From positions 1-58,553 of IMG/VR virus record IMGVR_UViG_3300034018_002110: a DNA stretch of 58,553 nt. The stretch is one strand, 5' to 3'. Positions 30,420 to 39,068 of the stretch are shown here, piece by piece. The notes beneath the pieces were generated by a model. It saw only the letters and a program-made list of their open reading frames with translations, was not told the DNA's origin and ran no database searches. This stretch comes from a virus. Numbering within the stretch: position 1 is the first letter of the stretch; each line of letters opens with the position of its first letter. The position numbers and the translations under genes were made by a program.

Positions 30420-31235
30420 ATGAAAGATTTAACGATATCACATGATTGTGGGTTTTTTAGTTGCTCTTCTATTGCTTTAGATAAGATAATTGAATTTCAT
30501 AATGAGAAAAAATTTTTACCTACACTAGATAGAAATAATCAATACAGTTGGTATAAAGATAATATAACTCAAGGTGTTAATGATTTTTTTGAAGAAGAAC
30601 AAATAGATCTTAATTTAAAACCTGAAAATCTAAAAGAAGATTCTGAAATGGAGAGTCAATTTTCGGATTACTCTTTATTAAATTTTACATATGTAAAAAA
30701 AATAATTCATATTTACTTTTCTCCGTCCGAAAAAGTTAAAGAAATAAAAAATTATTTATTAAACAAATATGAAATAGATTTATCGAAAACCATATCAGTG
30801 TGTTTTCGTGGAAACGACAAGAGAACAGAAACTACTTTACCTACTTATGTTGAAATTTTAAACAAAATAAATCAAGTAAAAAAAACAAATCCAGATCATA
30901 AATTATTAGTTCAATCAGATGAGTATGAATTTATAGAATTTATCAGAGAAAATATAAAAGATTTTATAGAAATAAAAGAAACTAAAAAAATAAGCAATAA
31001 AGATACTGCTATCCAGTTTACTTTGCCTATAGGTGAAAGATTAATTAATGCTCAAATTTTTTTAGCTGTAATGCAAATTATATCTAAAAGTCATAAAATT
31101 ATAATTAATAGTGGTAATATCGGAATTTGGACTTGCCTTTATAGAGGTAGTGCTGACGGAGTTTATCAATTTCTTTCTAATGGATTAAAAAGTAATGAGA
31201 AAACTAGGAATCAAAAAATAGGTTGGTTAAAATAA
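30420..31235 (+). CDS. O-fucosyltransferase-like glycosyltransferase, predicted
   Basis: This 271-aa protein is encoded in markedly more AT-rich DNA than its neighbours. SVCFRGNDKRTET (about 126-138), LLVQSDEYEFI (about 160-170) and the C-terminal IISKSHKIIINSGNIGIW pattern resemble GT23/GT65-type fucosyltransferases that use GDP-fucose. No ribosome binding site is obvious. It may decorate phage or host glycans. The call is moderate. Confidence 0.55.
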   Translation: MKDLTISHDCGFFSCSSIALDKIIEFHNEKKFLPTLDRNNQYSWYKDNITQGVNDFFEEEQIDLNLKPENLKEDSEMESQFSDYSLLNFTYVKKIIHIYFSPSEKVKEIKNYLLNKYEIDLSKTISVCFRGNDKRTETTLPTYVEILNKINQVKKTNPDHKLLVQSDEYEFIEFIRENIKDFIEIKETKKISNKDTAIQFTLPIGERLINAQIFLAVMQIISKSHKIIINSGNIGIWTCLYRGSADGVYQFLSNGLKSNEKTRNQKIGWLK

Positions 31236-31257
31236 AAAAAATATTGATCTCTAATAA

Positions 31258-31425
31258 TTTTACTTATCTCATATAATAAAAAGTTCCAATGAGTTTGCAG
31301 AAACTTGTGAATTTAATACTTATGAAACAAATACAAATCTTGAAGAGTTTGACGCTTTAATGTCAAAATTAGGATATGTTATTCATCAAAGGCTTACATA
31401 CGATACTTTTTATATATATAAATAA
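31258..31425 (+). pseudogene. C-terminal fragment of a broken gene
   Basis: A 55-codon open frame without a start codon ends at TAA 31423-31425. It reads FYLSHIIKSSNEFAET at its start and LMSKLGYVIHQRLTYDTFYIYK near its end, similar in feel to the tails of FkbM-type methyltransferases or related glycan genes. It lies between two glycosyltransferase genes in AT-rich DNA, so it is probably a deletion remnant. Confidence 0.5.
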
Positions 31426-31434
31426 GGAAAATTA

Positions 31435-32283
31435 ATGAAGCCTATAGTTTATTCTCTATATGGAGAGTCTTTTAATTTTGATTTAGATAAATCTATTGAA
31501 ATTTCTATTGATACATTTATAAAAAATTGCAAAACAACGGATTTAAAAATATTCATTGCAAGGGAGCCAGATGTAATGAGTAGATTGTCGGATGCAATCA
31601 TTCATAATCAAAATGATTTTGACCATATACTAACTTTTGATAATAAAATATTAAGTAATTGTAAGAATGCCATTCTTTTTGAATATGGAACATCATGGAT
31701 TGATAATAAATATTATAACTTTCCCACTAAAAATTTTTCTGTTTCAACGGTTTGTGGCCATAAACAAACTACTCAAAATCATCGTCTTAGAAGGATGTTG
31801 TGGTACAGACAAAACGAAATAAAAATTCCAACTGACTTTTATAGAAGCAACTGGGGTTCTACTCACAGATCTGTTGTTACAGAATTTCAAGTTCCACCAG
31901 CCTCTGACATTGGGATTGAAAATATAAATAATAATAAAATATTAGGAGATTCAAAAGTTTCTTTGTTTGATAGCATGTTTCATATATGCGTTGAAAATAG
32001 CAGTCAAGACTATTACTTCTCAGAAAAATTAATCGATTGTCTTTTAACTAAAACTATACCAGTGTATTTAGGATGTACAAACATTCAAAATTATTTTAAT
32101 ATAGATGGATTTGTTCTATGTAAAAATGAGGATGAAATTATTAATTCTTGCAACTCTTTGACAGAAGAATTTTATGATAGCAAAAAAGATGTCATAGAAG
32201 AAAATTATAAAAAAGCGATTAATTGGATTAGTTATACAAATAGGTTGGAAAACAAACTAAAAGAAATAATATCTCTCATATAG
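31435..32283 (+). CDS. GT10 family fucosyltransferase-like enzyme
   Basis: The family motif is well kept: FHICVENSSQDYYFSEKL, then IDCLLTKTIPVYLGCTNI and YFNIDGFV (about residues 180-225). GT10 enzymes transfer fucose from GDP-fucose in alpha-1,3/4 linkage. At 282 aa it is a compact bacterial or viral form. AAGGAAAATTA precedes the ATG. AT-rich composition suggests recent gain with the gene at 30420. Confidence 0.85.
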   Translation: MKPIVYSLYGESFNFDLDKSIEISIDTFIKNCKTTDLKIFIAREPDVMSRLSDAIIHNQNDFDHILTFDNKILSNCKNAILFEYGTSWIDNKYYNFPTKNFSVSTVCGHKQTTQNHRLRRMLWYRQNEIKIPTDFYRSNWGSTHRSVVTEFQVPPASDIGIENINNNKILGDSKVSLFDSMFHICVENSSQDYYFSEKLIDCLLTKTIPVYLGCTNIQNYFNIDGFVLCKNEDEIINSCNSLTEEFYDSKKDVIEENYKKAINWISYTNRLENKLKEIISLI

Positions 32284-32324
32284 ACTATTGGCCTTTAGAT
32301 ACTAATTGATTTGGCTACTAAAGA

Positions 32325-32357
32325 AAAACCCATAGGTACATACTATGGGTTTTTTTT
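32325..32357 (+). terminator. Strong rho-independent terminator
   Basis: AAAACCCATAG and CTATGGGTTTT form an 11-bp stem around a 7-nt loop, followed by T residues. Confidence 0.9.
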
Positions 32358-32418
32358 GTAGCCTGATGTTGCGTCTAGACTTTTCATGACAGAATTTTGA
32401 CAATCTTGCCGAAAGAGC

Positions 32419-32447
32419 TTGACAAAGAGGATAACAGCAACTATAAT
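32419..32447 (+). promoter_or_regulatory. Consensus sigma70-type promoter
   Basis: TTGACA (32419-32424), 17-bp spacer, TATAAT (32442-32447). It restarts transcription after the terminator. Confidence 0.9.
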
Positions 32448-32492
32448 ACAGATATTGCGTGAAGAGTGCATTCACATTAATCAATTTTCAGA

Positions 32493-32951
32493 ATGAGACG
32501 TGTATCGATGGAATTTCAGCCAGATTCAGTCATGATAACAGCAAAAGTCCTAGGAACTGCTATCGGTACATTTTTTGGTATATGTTTTTTTATAGGTGTT
32601 TTGAACGGCTCCACTGAGATCAAACCCCTCGCTATTCCAGATAATTTTGAGATTGGCTATATTTCTGATTGTCGCAGCGTAAAGCAAGATAGGTCTAATC
32701 CAGAAGAAATCAGGATATTAAGAAATAAAGTTCAAAAACTTAAGTTAAAAAGACAATTAGCTGAAGAGTTAGAGCTGAAAAGATCAAAAAAGACCAGAAG
32801 CAAACATGCCCTTTTCGATGAATGTGTGTCTACTTTAATTTCTTTGGGAGAAAATAAAGCTAGAGCAACTCAGATCACCACTGAATTTTTAGACAAAAGC
32901 CCAAACGTAAAAACAATAGATGAATTTATTACAGGAGTTTTCAAAAAGTGA
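32493..32951 (+). CDS. Membrane-anchored protein, 152 aa
   Basis: ATG 32493 or 32508 may start; neither has a clear ribosome binding site. A transmembrane helix (VLGTAIGTFFGICFFIGVL, about 19-37) precedes a Lys/Glu coiled coil and a C-terminal helical domain (ALFDECVSTLISLGENKARA) similar in shape to the RuvA domain III/UBA-like fold. The ATGA-type overlap with the next gene implies coupling. Function unknown. Confidence 0.6.
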   Translation: MRRVSMEFQPDSVMITAKVLGTAIGTFFGICFFIGVLNGSTEIKPLAIPDNFEIGYISDCRSVKQDRSNPEEIRILRNKVQKLKLKRQLAEELELKRSKKTRSKHALFDECVSTLISLGENKARATQITTEFLDKSPNVKTIDEFITGVFKK

Positions 32952-34000
32952 ACATAAACTTAATGGCACCGATCAATCAGCTTGGCTACGGTATAGCTGG
33001 TTTAAATATCCTAAAAGCATTGCAAAAACAGTGTAAAGTATCACTGTTTCCTATTGGTCAACCTCAAGTAACAACGGAGGAAGATCACAATCATGTAAAA
33101 TTTGCTATAGAGAAAGCTCGTTTCTTTGACTCTAAAGCTCCATGCGTCAAGATTTGGCATCAAAACGATATGTCTCAATTCGTAGGCAACGGTGAGCATA
33201 TTGGTTTTCCTATTTTCGAGTTGGACGTCTTTGATGAGCTAGAACAGCATCACCTAAACTCTTGCGATAGACTTTTTGTTTGCTCAGAATGGGCCAAGCA
33301 GACAGTGAAAAACAACCTCTCTGGCTTCGACAAGCCGATAGATGTGATTCCACTTGGAGTAGACACAAATATTTTTAAGCCTACGCCATGTGTTGATGGT
33401 GGTAAAACTATTTTTTTCAATTGTGGAAAATGGGAGATTCGCAAGGGTCATGATTTTCTCATAAAAGCTTTCAAGATTGTGGCTGAAGAGTTCGAAAATG
33501 TAGAATTATGGATGATGTGCAGCAATCCATTCAACTCTGAGGAAGAAAATCTTCGATGGCAACAATTGTATCATCATCCAAAAGTTAAACTAATTCCAAG
33601 GGCTGAGACACAATCTGAAGTGTATAATATAATGAGTAAAGTTAGTTGCGGGGTGTTTCCGTCGCGTGCAGAAGGTTGGAATCTAGAGCTTTTAGAAATG
33701 ATGGCTTGCGGAAGGTCAGTGATAACAACGGGATACGCTGCACACACAGAATTTTGCACAAAGGAAAACTCAAATATTATACCTATAGACAGCACAGAAT
33801 CTGCATTCGACGGAAAATGGTTCTTCAATCAAGGTAATTGGGCGAAGATAGGAGAAAAAGAAATATCTTCCCTTGTAGACCTTATGAAAGATGTAGTCAA
33901 AGATTTGAATAAAACGAATATCTCCGGAATTGAGACCGCTCAAAGATTTAGTTGGGATAATTCTGCTACAAAAATTTTAAAAAGTCTGGGCCAACAATGA
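32948..34000 (+). CDS. Glycosyltransferase, GT4 family
   Basis: GT-B features are clear: DVIPLGVDTNIF (about 136-147), GKWEIRKGHDFLIKAF (about 160-175), FPSRAEGWNLELLEMMACG (about 235-253, the ExxxxxE motif). GT4 enzymes use nucleotide sugars with retention of configuration. Sugar and target cannot be read from sequence. It is GTG/ATG-overlap coupled to both neighbours. Confidence 0.85.
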   Translation: MNINLMAPINQLGYGIAGLNILKALQKQCKVSLFPIGQPQVTTEEDHNHVKFAIEKARFFDSKAPCVKIWHQNDMSQFVGNGEHIGFPIFELDVFDELEQHHLNSCDRLFVCSEWAKQTVKNNLSGFDKPIDVIPLGVDTNIFKPTPCVDGGKTIFFNCGKWEIRKGHDFLIKAFKIVAEEFENVELWMMCSNPFNSEEENLRWQQLYHHPKVKLIPRAETQSEVYNIMSKVSCGVFPSRAEGWNLELLEMMACGRSVITTGYAAHTEFCTKENSNIIPIDSTESAFDGKWFFNQGNWAKIGEKEISSLVDLMKDVVKDLNKTNISGIETAQRFSWDNSATKILKSLGQQ

Positions 34001-34341
34001 GCGATGAAGAGCATAAAACTTTAGCTAAATTAGAATACTGCATTGATGAAGACGGTGAAATCTATATTGATATTTTGATAGAAGATTATTCAGATGAAAC
34101 ACTCCGTCAGTTTGCGAGGTTATTGTCCTCCATCCCAACATCAAAGTTTCAGTTACAAACACTGGGGATTGCTCAAGAAGCTTTTTCCAAAGACGGCAGA
34201 TCGGAAGAACTAAAAATTCTGGTGTCTGAGATTGTTAAAATACAAGGATTGAGTAAAATACTAGGTTATTTAGAGACGAAGGATACTACTATTAATGAGG
34301 AAAAGGATAACCCTTTGATTAAACCCAGCGATTTAATGTGA
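33997..34341 (+). CDS. Conserved-looking phage hypothetical, 114 aa
   Basis: ATGA overlap with the glycosyltransferase. Acidic protein with EDYSDETLRQFARLLSSI and a helical end. Not recognised; composition and size fit virion-module accessory proteins. Confidence 0.6.
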   Translation: MSDEEHKTLAKLEYCIDEDGEIYIDILIEDYSDETLRQFARLLSSIPTSKFQLQTLGIAQEAFSKDGRSEELKILVSEIVKIQGLSKILGYLETKDTTINEEKDNPLIKPSDLM

Positions 34342-34348
34342 GGAGTCA

Positions 34349-34759
34349 ATGATGAATATTAAAAAGAAGATAGGTTGGCAAAAGTATGAAGATGTGATCG
34401 AAGAGCAGTTGGATTCACCCCTGCTGGACATGCTATACCAAAAAATGGGAATGGTTGATTTAGATGATGAGGATGAAGATTTTGTTGAAGATGAAGATGA
34501 TCAACCCACAACTCATCAAAACTTAATGATTCCAATAGACAGCAAACTCATAGAAAATATATCCTTGACACAAAACTTTGACTGCTGGTTGGGTCACACC
34601 AATTTTAACATAACAAAAGAGATCAAAGATAAATTAAATCGTACTGAAGGGATTGAGCTACTAAAAATATGCAGTAGATACAGATTTTTCATTGGCGTTG
34701 GACGTATGTTTGATTTTGGAAATGTAAGAAAAGTAATTGAAGATTTGTTTTTAGAATAG
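34349..34759 (+). CDS. Hypothetical protein, 136 aa
   Basis: GAGGAGTCA precedes two adjacent ATG codons. Acidic linker (DLDDEDEDFVEDEDD, about 47-61), then a hydrophobic C-terminal domain (FDCWLGHTNFNIT and onward) with KICSRYRFFIGVGRMF. Not recognised. Confidence 0.65.
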   Translation: MMNIKKKIGWQKYEDVIEEQLDSPLLDMLYQKMGMVDLDDEDEDFVEDEDDQPTTHQNLMIPIDSKLIENISLTQNFDCWLGHTNFNITKEIKDKLNRTEGIELLKICSRYRFFIGVGRMFDFGNVRKVIEDLFLE

Positions 34760-34768
34760 GAAAAATTA

Positions 34769-35236
34769 ATGAAAAGTTATGAGCATTATGTCAATGATGT
34801 CGAAACTATGAACGTTGCTCAAAATGCCGCGTCATCTTTTCGTAAGATTTTATCTCAGGACGAGATCAAAAGTTGTATATTGAACGCCATTTTACGGGCC
34901 GTTAATAAATACGACAAAAGAAGCAAAGCTAAGTTTACCACATATCTTCACAGCGGCGTTGTGTTTGAATGTTTGAGTCAAAGGAAATTCAACAGAAACA
35001 ACAACGCTCAATTACAGGTCAATATACCTGATCGTCGAGATCCTTTTGTTGATTTTGAGACCAGAGACCTGATAGAATCCGTGTGCGACGATCCATCTTT
35101 GGTGATCGACAGGCTTTACGGAGACATGACCATCAAAGAATTGGCTAGCACAAGGGGTGTTTGCGGAGAGACTATCAGGATAAGATTGAACAAAAGTTTA
35201 GAAAAGATCAAATACGCACTTAATAAAAGTGTATAA
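34769..35236 (+). CDS. Sigma factor, probably late (gp55-like)
   Basis: Region-2-like helices SCILNAILRAVNKYDKRSKA followed by KFTTYLHSGVVFECL (about 36-70) and a region-4-like helix-turn-helix DRLYGDMTIKELASTRGV with GETIRIRLNKSLEKIK (about 112-148) fit a small sigma70-family protein. At 155 aa it is close to T4 gp55, which directs RNA polymerase to late promoters. It lies just before genes that look structural. Confidence 0.8.
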   Translation: MKSYEHYVNDVETMNVAQNAASSFRKILSQDEIKSCILNAILRAVNKYDKRSKAKFTTYLHSGVVFECLSQRKFNRNNNAQLQVNIPDRRDPFVDFETRDLIESVCDDPSLVIDRLYGDMTIKELASTRGVCGETIRIRLNKSLEKIKYALNKSV

Positions 35237-35311
35237 TCCATTATGGACACGGACTACAAAAAGGAAAAAGGAAAATAAATCTTATTTTTTATATTTGACA
35301 GGAGTTTTATT

Positions 35312-35968
35312 ATGCCTATTGTAGCAGCTAGCGGTAATGGTGCCGCTCCTTCCGTGGAAAAGAATAACGGCGGAACAGTTCTTGGTGGTGGTAACATTTC
35401 AACCACAGGTCCAATGACTAAAAATCTCAGCATCAACAGTCTTGCTGATAACGTTGGAAAGGCCATTGGGTCTAAAGTGATCGCCAAAGTTGGAACAGGC
35501 AGTCAGTATACTGACCGTGTTGGCGTTTCTGGTGCTGTTCCGGGATCAGTAACTGCCGGAACGACAGTTCTTGGTTACAAAGCTAATTCCACCGAATGGG
35601 TAATGAAAGGTGGAAATGTAACCGTCACTCTTGGGGGTGTAGCAAGCACCACCTTGCATGGAGGTCGATCTGGTCCAAAGCCTGACAGAGACGGCATCAA
35701 TCAGATTCAGCGAACTAGGACTCTCGGAACTTTGGATATAGATGTTTTAACACGTCCAAGCTCTGGTATTGCTCCTTATAGAGTAAGAACCGTGGCAGGC
35801 GGCGTTCTTAAAAACTTGATCGATCCAGCAGTCGCAGGTGGAGCCACAACCTCTGCCGATTCTGCGGGTGCTCCAACGCGAGCAGTTCCCGGAGAACTGG
35901 TTTACATGTACGGCTCAATACTGCCTAAGCAAGATAATTACAAAGCGAAAGATTCTTTCGAAAGCTAA
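35312..35968 (+). CDS. Gly/Thr-rich protein, probably virion-associated
   Basis: ACAGGAG lies about 8 nt before the ATG. The protein is rich in Gly, Ser, Thr, Val and Ala, as in head decoration or tail proteins, with no cysteine. It has its own gap before and a terminator after, and follows the sigma factor. Assignment as structural is inference. Confidence 0.5.
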   Translation: MPIVAASGNGAAPSVEKNNGGTVLGGGNISTTGPMTKNLSINSLADNVGKAIGSKVIAKVGTGSQYTDRVGVSGAVPGSVTAGTTVLGYKANSTEWVMKGGNVTVTLGGVASTTLHGGRSGPKPDRDGINQIQRTRTLGTLDIDVLTRPSSGIAPYRVRTVAGGVLKNLIDPAVAGGATTSADSAGAPTRAVPGELVYMYGSILPKQDNYKAKDSFES

Positions 35969-35985
35969 AATTACCTTTTAACTTA

Positions 35986-36021
35986 AAAACTAGCCTCTGG
36001 ATAACTCTGGGGGCTAGTTTT
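35986..36021 (+). terminator. Terminator-like hairpin
   Basis: AAAACTAGCC and GGCTAGTTTT form a 10-bp stem with a 16-nt loop. The T-run is only the stem's own four T residues, so termination may be partial. Confidence 0.6.
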
Positions 36022-36047
36022 ACGTCTTAACATAGGGGTTTTGCAAT

Positions 36048-36644
36048 ATGCTTTCACAAGATCAAGCTGCCGCTATAGCAACGCTCATGGGTGCCTCAGG
36101 TACTATTTTCTTAACCATACGCAAAATAACAAAATGGTTTAAAGCATTCTTTGATGAGCAAGTACGAATATCAGATCATCTGAAAATAATCAAACAAGAA
36201 GTCACTCCAAATGGTGGTGGCTCCATGAAAGATATAATCAACAATTTAAAATCTACTGTTGATAGAATAGAAATTAGACAAAAAATTCTTGATCAAAGAT
36301 CCAAAGCAACGTTGCATTATTCATCTCAATGTTTGTTTGAAACAGATAAAGACGGCAGGTTGACTTGGTACAACGAAGCGTTTAAAACAGAAACGCTAGA
36401 TCTTGGACCTCTTGAAGGTCATGACTGGTTCTCTGTGGTTGATGAAAAACAGAGAGAAGAGTTTATCACTGAAATAAAATCATGTTTAAGTATGTGCCGG
36501 AAGATTGATATCGAGACAGTTTCAGTAAACGGATGCTCAATTAGGTTTGTTGGTTTTCCATATAAAGTCGCACATTCAATTCACGAAGGTTTTTTAATTC
36601 ATTTTTTCCAAATAGGAGAATGTAATGAGCACAGAAGGTTCTAA
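36048..36644 (+). CDS. Membrane-anchored PAS-domain protein
   Basis: An N-terminal hydrophobic segment (IATLMGASGTIFLTI, about 10-24) and a helical linker precede a PAS fold: SQCLFETDKDGRLTWYNEAF (about 93-112), GHDWFSVVDEKQREEF (about 122-137) and a VNGCSIRFVGFPYKV strand pair. PAS domains sense ligands or light or mediate contacts; no output domain is present. Membrane PAS proteins sit near lysis genes in some phages. Overlaps the next gene by 20 nt. Confidence 0.75.
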   Translation: MLSQDQAAAIATLMGASGTIFLTIRKITKWFKAFFDEQVRISDHLKIIKQEVTPNGGGSMKDIINNLKSTVDRIEIRQKILDQRSKATLHYSSQCLFETDKDGRLTWYNEAFKTETLDLGPLEGHDWFSVVDEKQREEFITEIKSCLSMCRKIDIETVSVNGCSIRFVGFPYKVAHSIHEGFLIHFFQIGECNEHRRF

Positions 36645-36843
36645 TGGTTTTCAATTAAACACTAGAGATTTGATCAACTTGGCAAAGAACGCGGCACTTG
36701 TTGGTGGAGCAGCCGCTTTGACTGTGGTTGCTGAAAATGTAAAACTTATAGACTTTGGTGTGTATTCACCTCTTGTCACCACAGTTCTCGCAATGGGCTT
36801 GGACACAATTTTGAAGTGGGCAAAAAACAACAACAAGAAGTAA
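36625..36843 (+). CDS. Holin-like small membrane protein, 72 aa
   Basis: GGAGAATGTA precedes the ATG. Two hydrophobic segments (about 21-37 and 45-60) and a Lys-rich tail KWAKNNNKK fit a small holin. It precedes a papain-like peptidase. Holin function is inferred. Confidence 0.6.
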   Translation: MSTEGSNGFQLNTRDLINLAKNAALVGGAAALTVVAENVKLIDFGVYSPLVTTVLAMGLDTILKWAKNNNKK

Positions 36844-36861
36844 TTATATAGGAATATCAAA

Positions 36862-37788
36862 ATGAGTGATTTTAATTCGCCAAAAGATCTTCTGAATGCT
36901 TATCGAAAAGGTTTTAATGGAGCGATCTGCGATCCAGAAGAAACGGCGACTTTGCTGGGTGAATTGAAAACACCTCTATTTGGAGCCGCTGCTTACAGAC
37001 TGTATGGGTCGGGAGAAGGAAAACTCTCGCTCCCATACAAGTCTCTTTTAAAATTTGACCCTAAGTTTGGTCCATCAGAAAGACAAGAAACGGGGGACTG
37101 CGTAAGTCATGCCACTAGGAACGCTGTTGACGTCACCCGAGCAGTAGAAATAGATGTACAGGGTGAATCTGAATCGTTCGAAGCCAGAAGTGCCACAGAA
37201 GGCATTTATCAAAGCAGAACCAACAGTGGTCAAGGTATGACCTGCTCCAATGCGGCTAAATACGTATCCACACAAGGTGGCATTTTATTGCGTAAGAATT
37301 ATGGAGCAATAGACTTATCTACCTACAATGCTAAGGTTGGTGCAAATAAAACTATTCCTCAGTCAATTTGGATCAACGAAGCTAAAAAACATCAAGTAAA
37401 AACTATATCGATGATAACAACCATACAAGAAGCCAGAGACGCTTTGGCCAACGGTTACGCTATCAGTGTTTGTTCTGGTTATGGATTCTCTTCCAAGAGA
37501 GACGGTAACGGTATCGCAGAAAGATCTAGCGGCTGGAATCATGCAATGGCTTGGATCGCATGTGATGACACAAAAAGTAAATTTAAAGAAATGTTATTTT
37601 TAGTTCAAAACTCTTGGGGTCTATGGAACTCAGGACCAAGGGTTCATGATCAGCCAGAAGGTAGTTTTTGGATCAGAGAAAAAGACGCCCGAGGAATGTT
37701 GGCCGAGCAAGGATCTTGGGTTTTTAGCAATGTTGATGGGTTCCCAGCTAAAGATCTACCAGATTATGGCACATCATCATTTTTATGA
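36862..37788 (+). CDS. Papain-like (C1-type) cysteine peptidase
   Basis: The catalytic order is seen: C80 in QETGDCVSHA, H227 in GWNHAMAW and N250 in VQNSWG. Length 308 aa. Such peptidases occur in many phages and in Planctomycetes. It may act as an endolysin-like or maturation protease; no signal peptide is present, so a holin would be needed for export. AGGAATATCAAA precedes the ATG. Confidence 0.8.
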   Translation: MSDFNSPKDLLNAYRKGFNGAICDPEETATLLGELKTPLFGAAAYRLYGSGEGKLSLPYKSLLKFDPKFGPSERQETGDCVSHATRNAVDVTRAVEIDVQGESESFEARSATEGIYQSRTNSGQGMTCSNAAKYVSTQGGILLRKNYGAIDLSTYNAKVGANKTIPQSIWINEAKKHQVKTISMITTIQEARDALANGYAISVCSGYGFSSKRDGNGIAERSSGWNHAMAWIACDDTKSKFKEMLFLVQNSWGLWNSGPRVHDQPEGSFWIREKDARGMLAEQGSWVFSNVDGFPAKDLPDYGTSSFL

Positions 37789-37801
37789 TATGGAGATTGC
37801 G

Positions 37802-38377
37802 ATGTATAAGAAAGTATTAGCTTTATGTTTACTCTTTTTTCTTGACGGGTGCGATCAAGATCAACAGTTCAAAAATCCAGCTCGCGCTTTTGTTTCCACA
37901 AGATTAGCTCAATCATTTTTAATGAACGTTGAAGCCCCAGACGACGACAAAGAAGAGCTTTGCGATGGTTCTGGTTTTATCATTCATGGTGACGGTCACA
38001 AGACTGAATGTCCCGGATGCAAGGCTTGTCAAAAAAATGACCCAATTATAGATAATACTATTGTAGCAACACAAGATCCAGAATATTATATCTACCAGAT
38101 TGGTGCTGAGTGGTGCGCACCATGCAGACTAATGAAAAAGACTACTTGGGAAGATAAAGATCTTAGAGAATTGATGGACAGCAAAAAAATAAAACTCGTC
38201 TTTATAAACGAAGAAGATGCAGAAAATAAGAAATATCTTTCTTATTACAAGATTACGAGATATCCAACAATACTGTTGATCAAGTCAAACGTTTTTGATA
38301 AAATCATTTCTAAGAAAATAGGGTTTATTGATTCTAAGGGCGTAAAAGAGATGATTGAAGGATTGGGTGTTCAATGA
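37802..38377 (+). CDS. Thioredoxin-like lipoprotein, 191 aa
   Basis: GGAGATTGCG precedes ATG 37802. The N-terminus has a hydrophobic signal with a lipobox-like LDGC (14-17). Cys motifs C54, C70, C73 and C76 around CDGSGFIIHGDGHKTECPGC form a separate metal or redox site, then a thioredoxin fold with active site WCAPC (104-108) and the cis-Pro loop TRYPTILLI. A periplasmic disulfide enzyme is likely. The extra Cys motif is of the kind I associate with Planctomycetes-type proteins. Confidence 0.85.
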   Translation: MYKKVLALCLLFFLDGCDQDQQFKNPARAFVSTRLAQSFLMNVEAPDDDKEELCDGSGFIIHGDGHKTECPGCKACQKNDPIIDNTIVATQDPEYYIYQIGAEWCAPCRLMKKTTWEDKDLRELMDSKKIKLVFINEEDAENKKYLSYYKITRYPTILLIKSNVFDKIISKKIGFIDSKGVKEMIEGLGVQ

Positions 38378-38730
38378 ATCAAGAAAATGAAGAGTTAAAT
38401 GAAATAGCGAGGAAGGTTGCGGCCCATAGATTTTCAGGTGATGAAAATTACAGCATTGATCCATTCTTTATCATTGCTATCGCAGGCTTGATCATAAACA
38501 TTTCAAGATTTATATATGAATGCAATAGAAGCAAGAACAAGGAAGATTTATTCGATGAAATAAAGAATCCTTCCGTGATGTATAAACTACTATTGCACAG
38601 AAATATTAAAAAGAAATGGAAATCTAAAAAAGATCGTGACTCAGTCTACAAATCTATGATAGAAGTTTCTAAGGGTTTATCGGGACAGGAATTAAGTTGC
38701 ATATTCAATGAAGCGGAGAAAAAACAATGA
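38374..38730 (+). CDS. Membrane protein, 118 aa
   Basis: ATGA overlap with the thioredoxin gene. One transmembrane helix (FFIIAIAGLIINISRFIY, about 30-47) and a Lys-rich cytoplasmic part. Not recognised. Confidence 0.6.
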   Translation: MNQENEELNEIARKVAAHRFSGDENYSIDPFFIIAIAGLIINISRFIYECNRSKNKEDLFDEIKNPSVMYKLLLHRNIKKKWKSKKDRDSVYKSMIEVSKGLSGQELSCIFNEAEKKQ

Positions 38731-39068
38731 CAGTATTTCAAATGGTTGTGGTTGGTTTAGGGGTCGTTTTAGGAGGCAGTGTTATTTTGGGTGAAATTCC
38801 AAAGGATTTTTTCAAAAGGAAGCAGCCATCAAATAAACCAGAGCCATCTATTGAGAAAGATGTTGAGCAAGAAGTTGAGAAAGAGTCGAGTGTAGACAAC
38901 ATATCCACGATCTCAGAGCTAACTCAGATGGTTATTGTGTGGGAAAATTTAATGTCTCAATGCAAGAAAAATAACTTGATGCAAGCTTACAATGAGCTTG
39001 AAAAGATTTTTCCTTTGCTTGTGAAGGTTGAACAAACCATAGACGTAAGAGGACATTCAAATGAATAA
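38727..39068 (+). CDS. Membrane protein with N-terminal anchor, 113 aa
   Basis: ATGA overlap. MVVVGLGVVLGGSVILGE (about 6-23) is a transmembrane helix; the rest is a helical, Glu-rich domain. The next gene overlaps by 8 nt. Not recognised. Confidence 0.6.
   Translation: MTVFQMVVVGLGVVLGGSVILGEIPKDFFKRKQPSNKPEPSIEKDVEQEVEKESSVDNISTISELTQMVIVWENLMSQCKKNNLMQAYNELEKIFPLLVKVEQTIDVRGHSNE

Noticed and set aside
31411-31425. TATAAATA resembling a T4 late promoter before the GT10 gene
   Set aside because: It lies in AT-rich DNA and overlaps the end of the broken frame; no matching set was found before other late-type genes.
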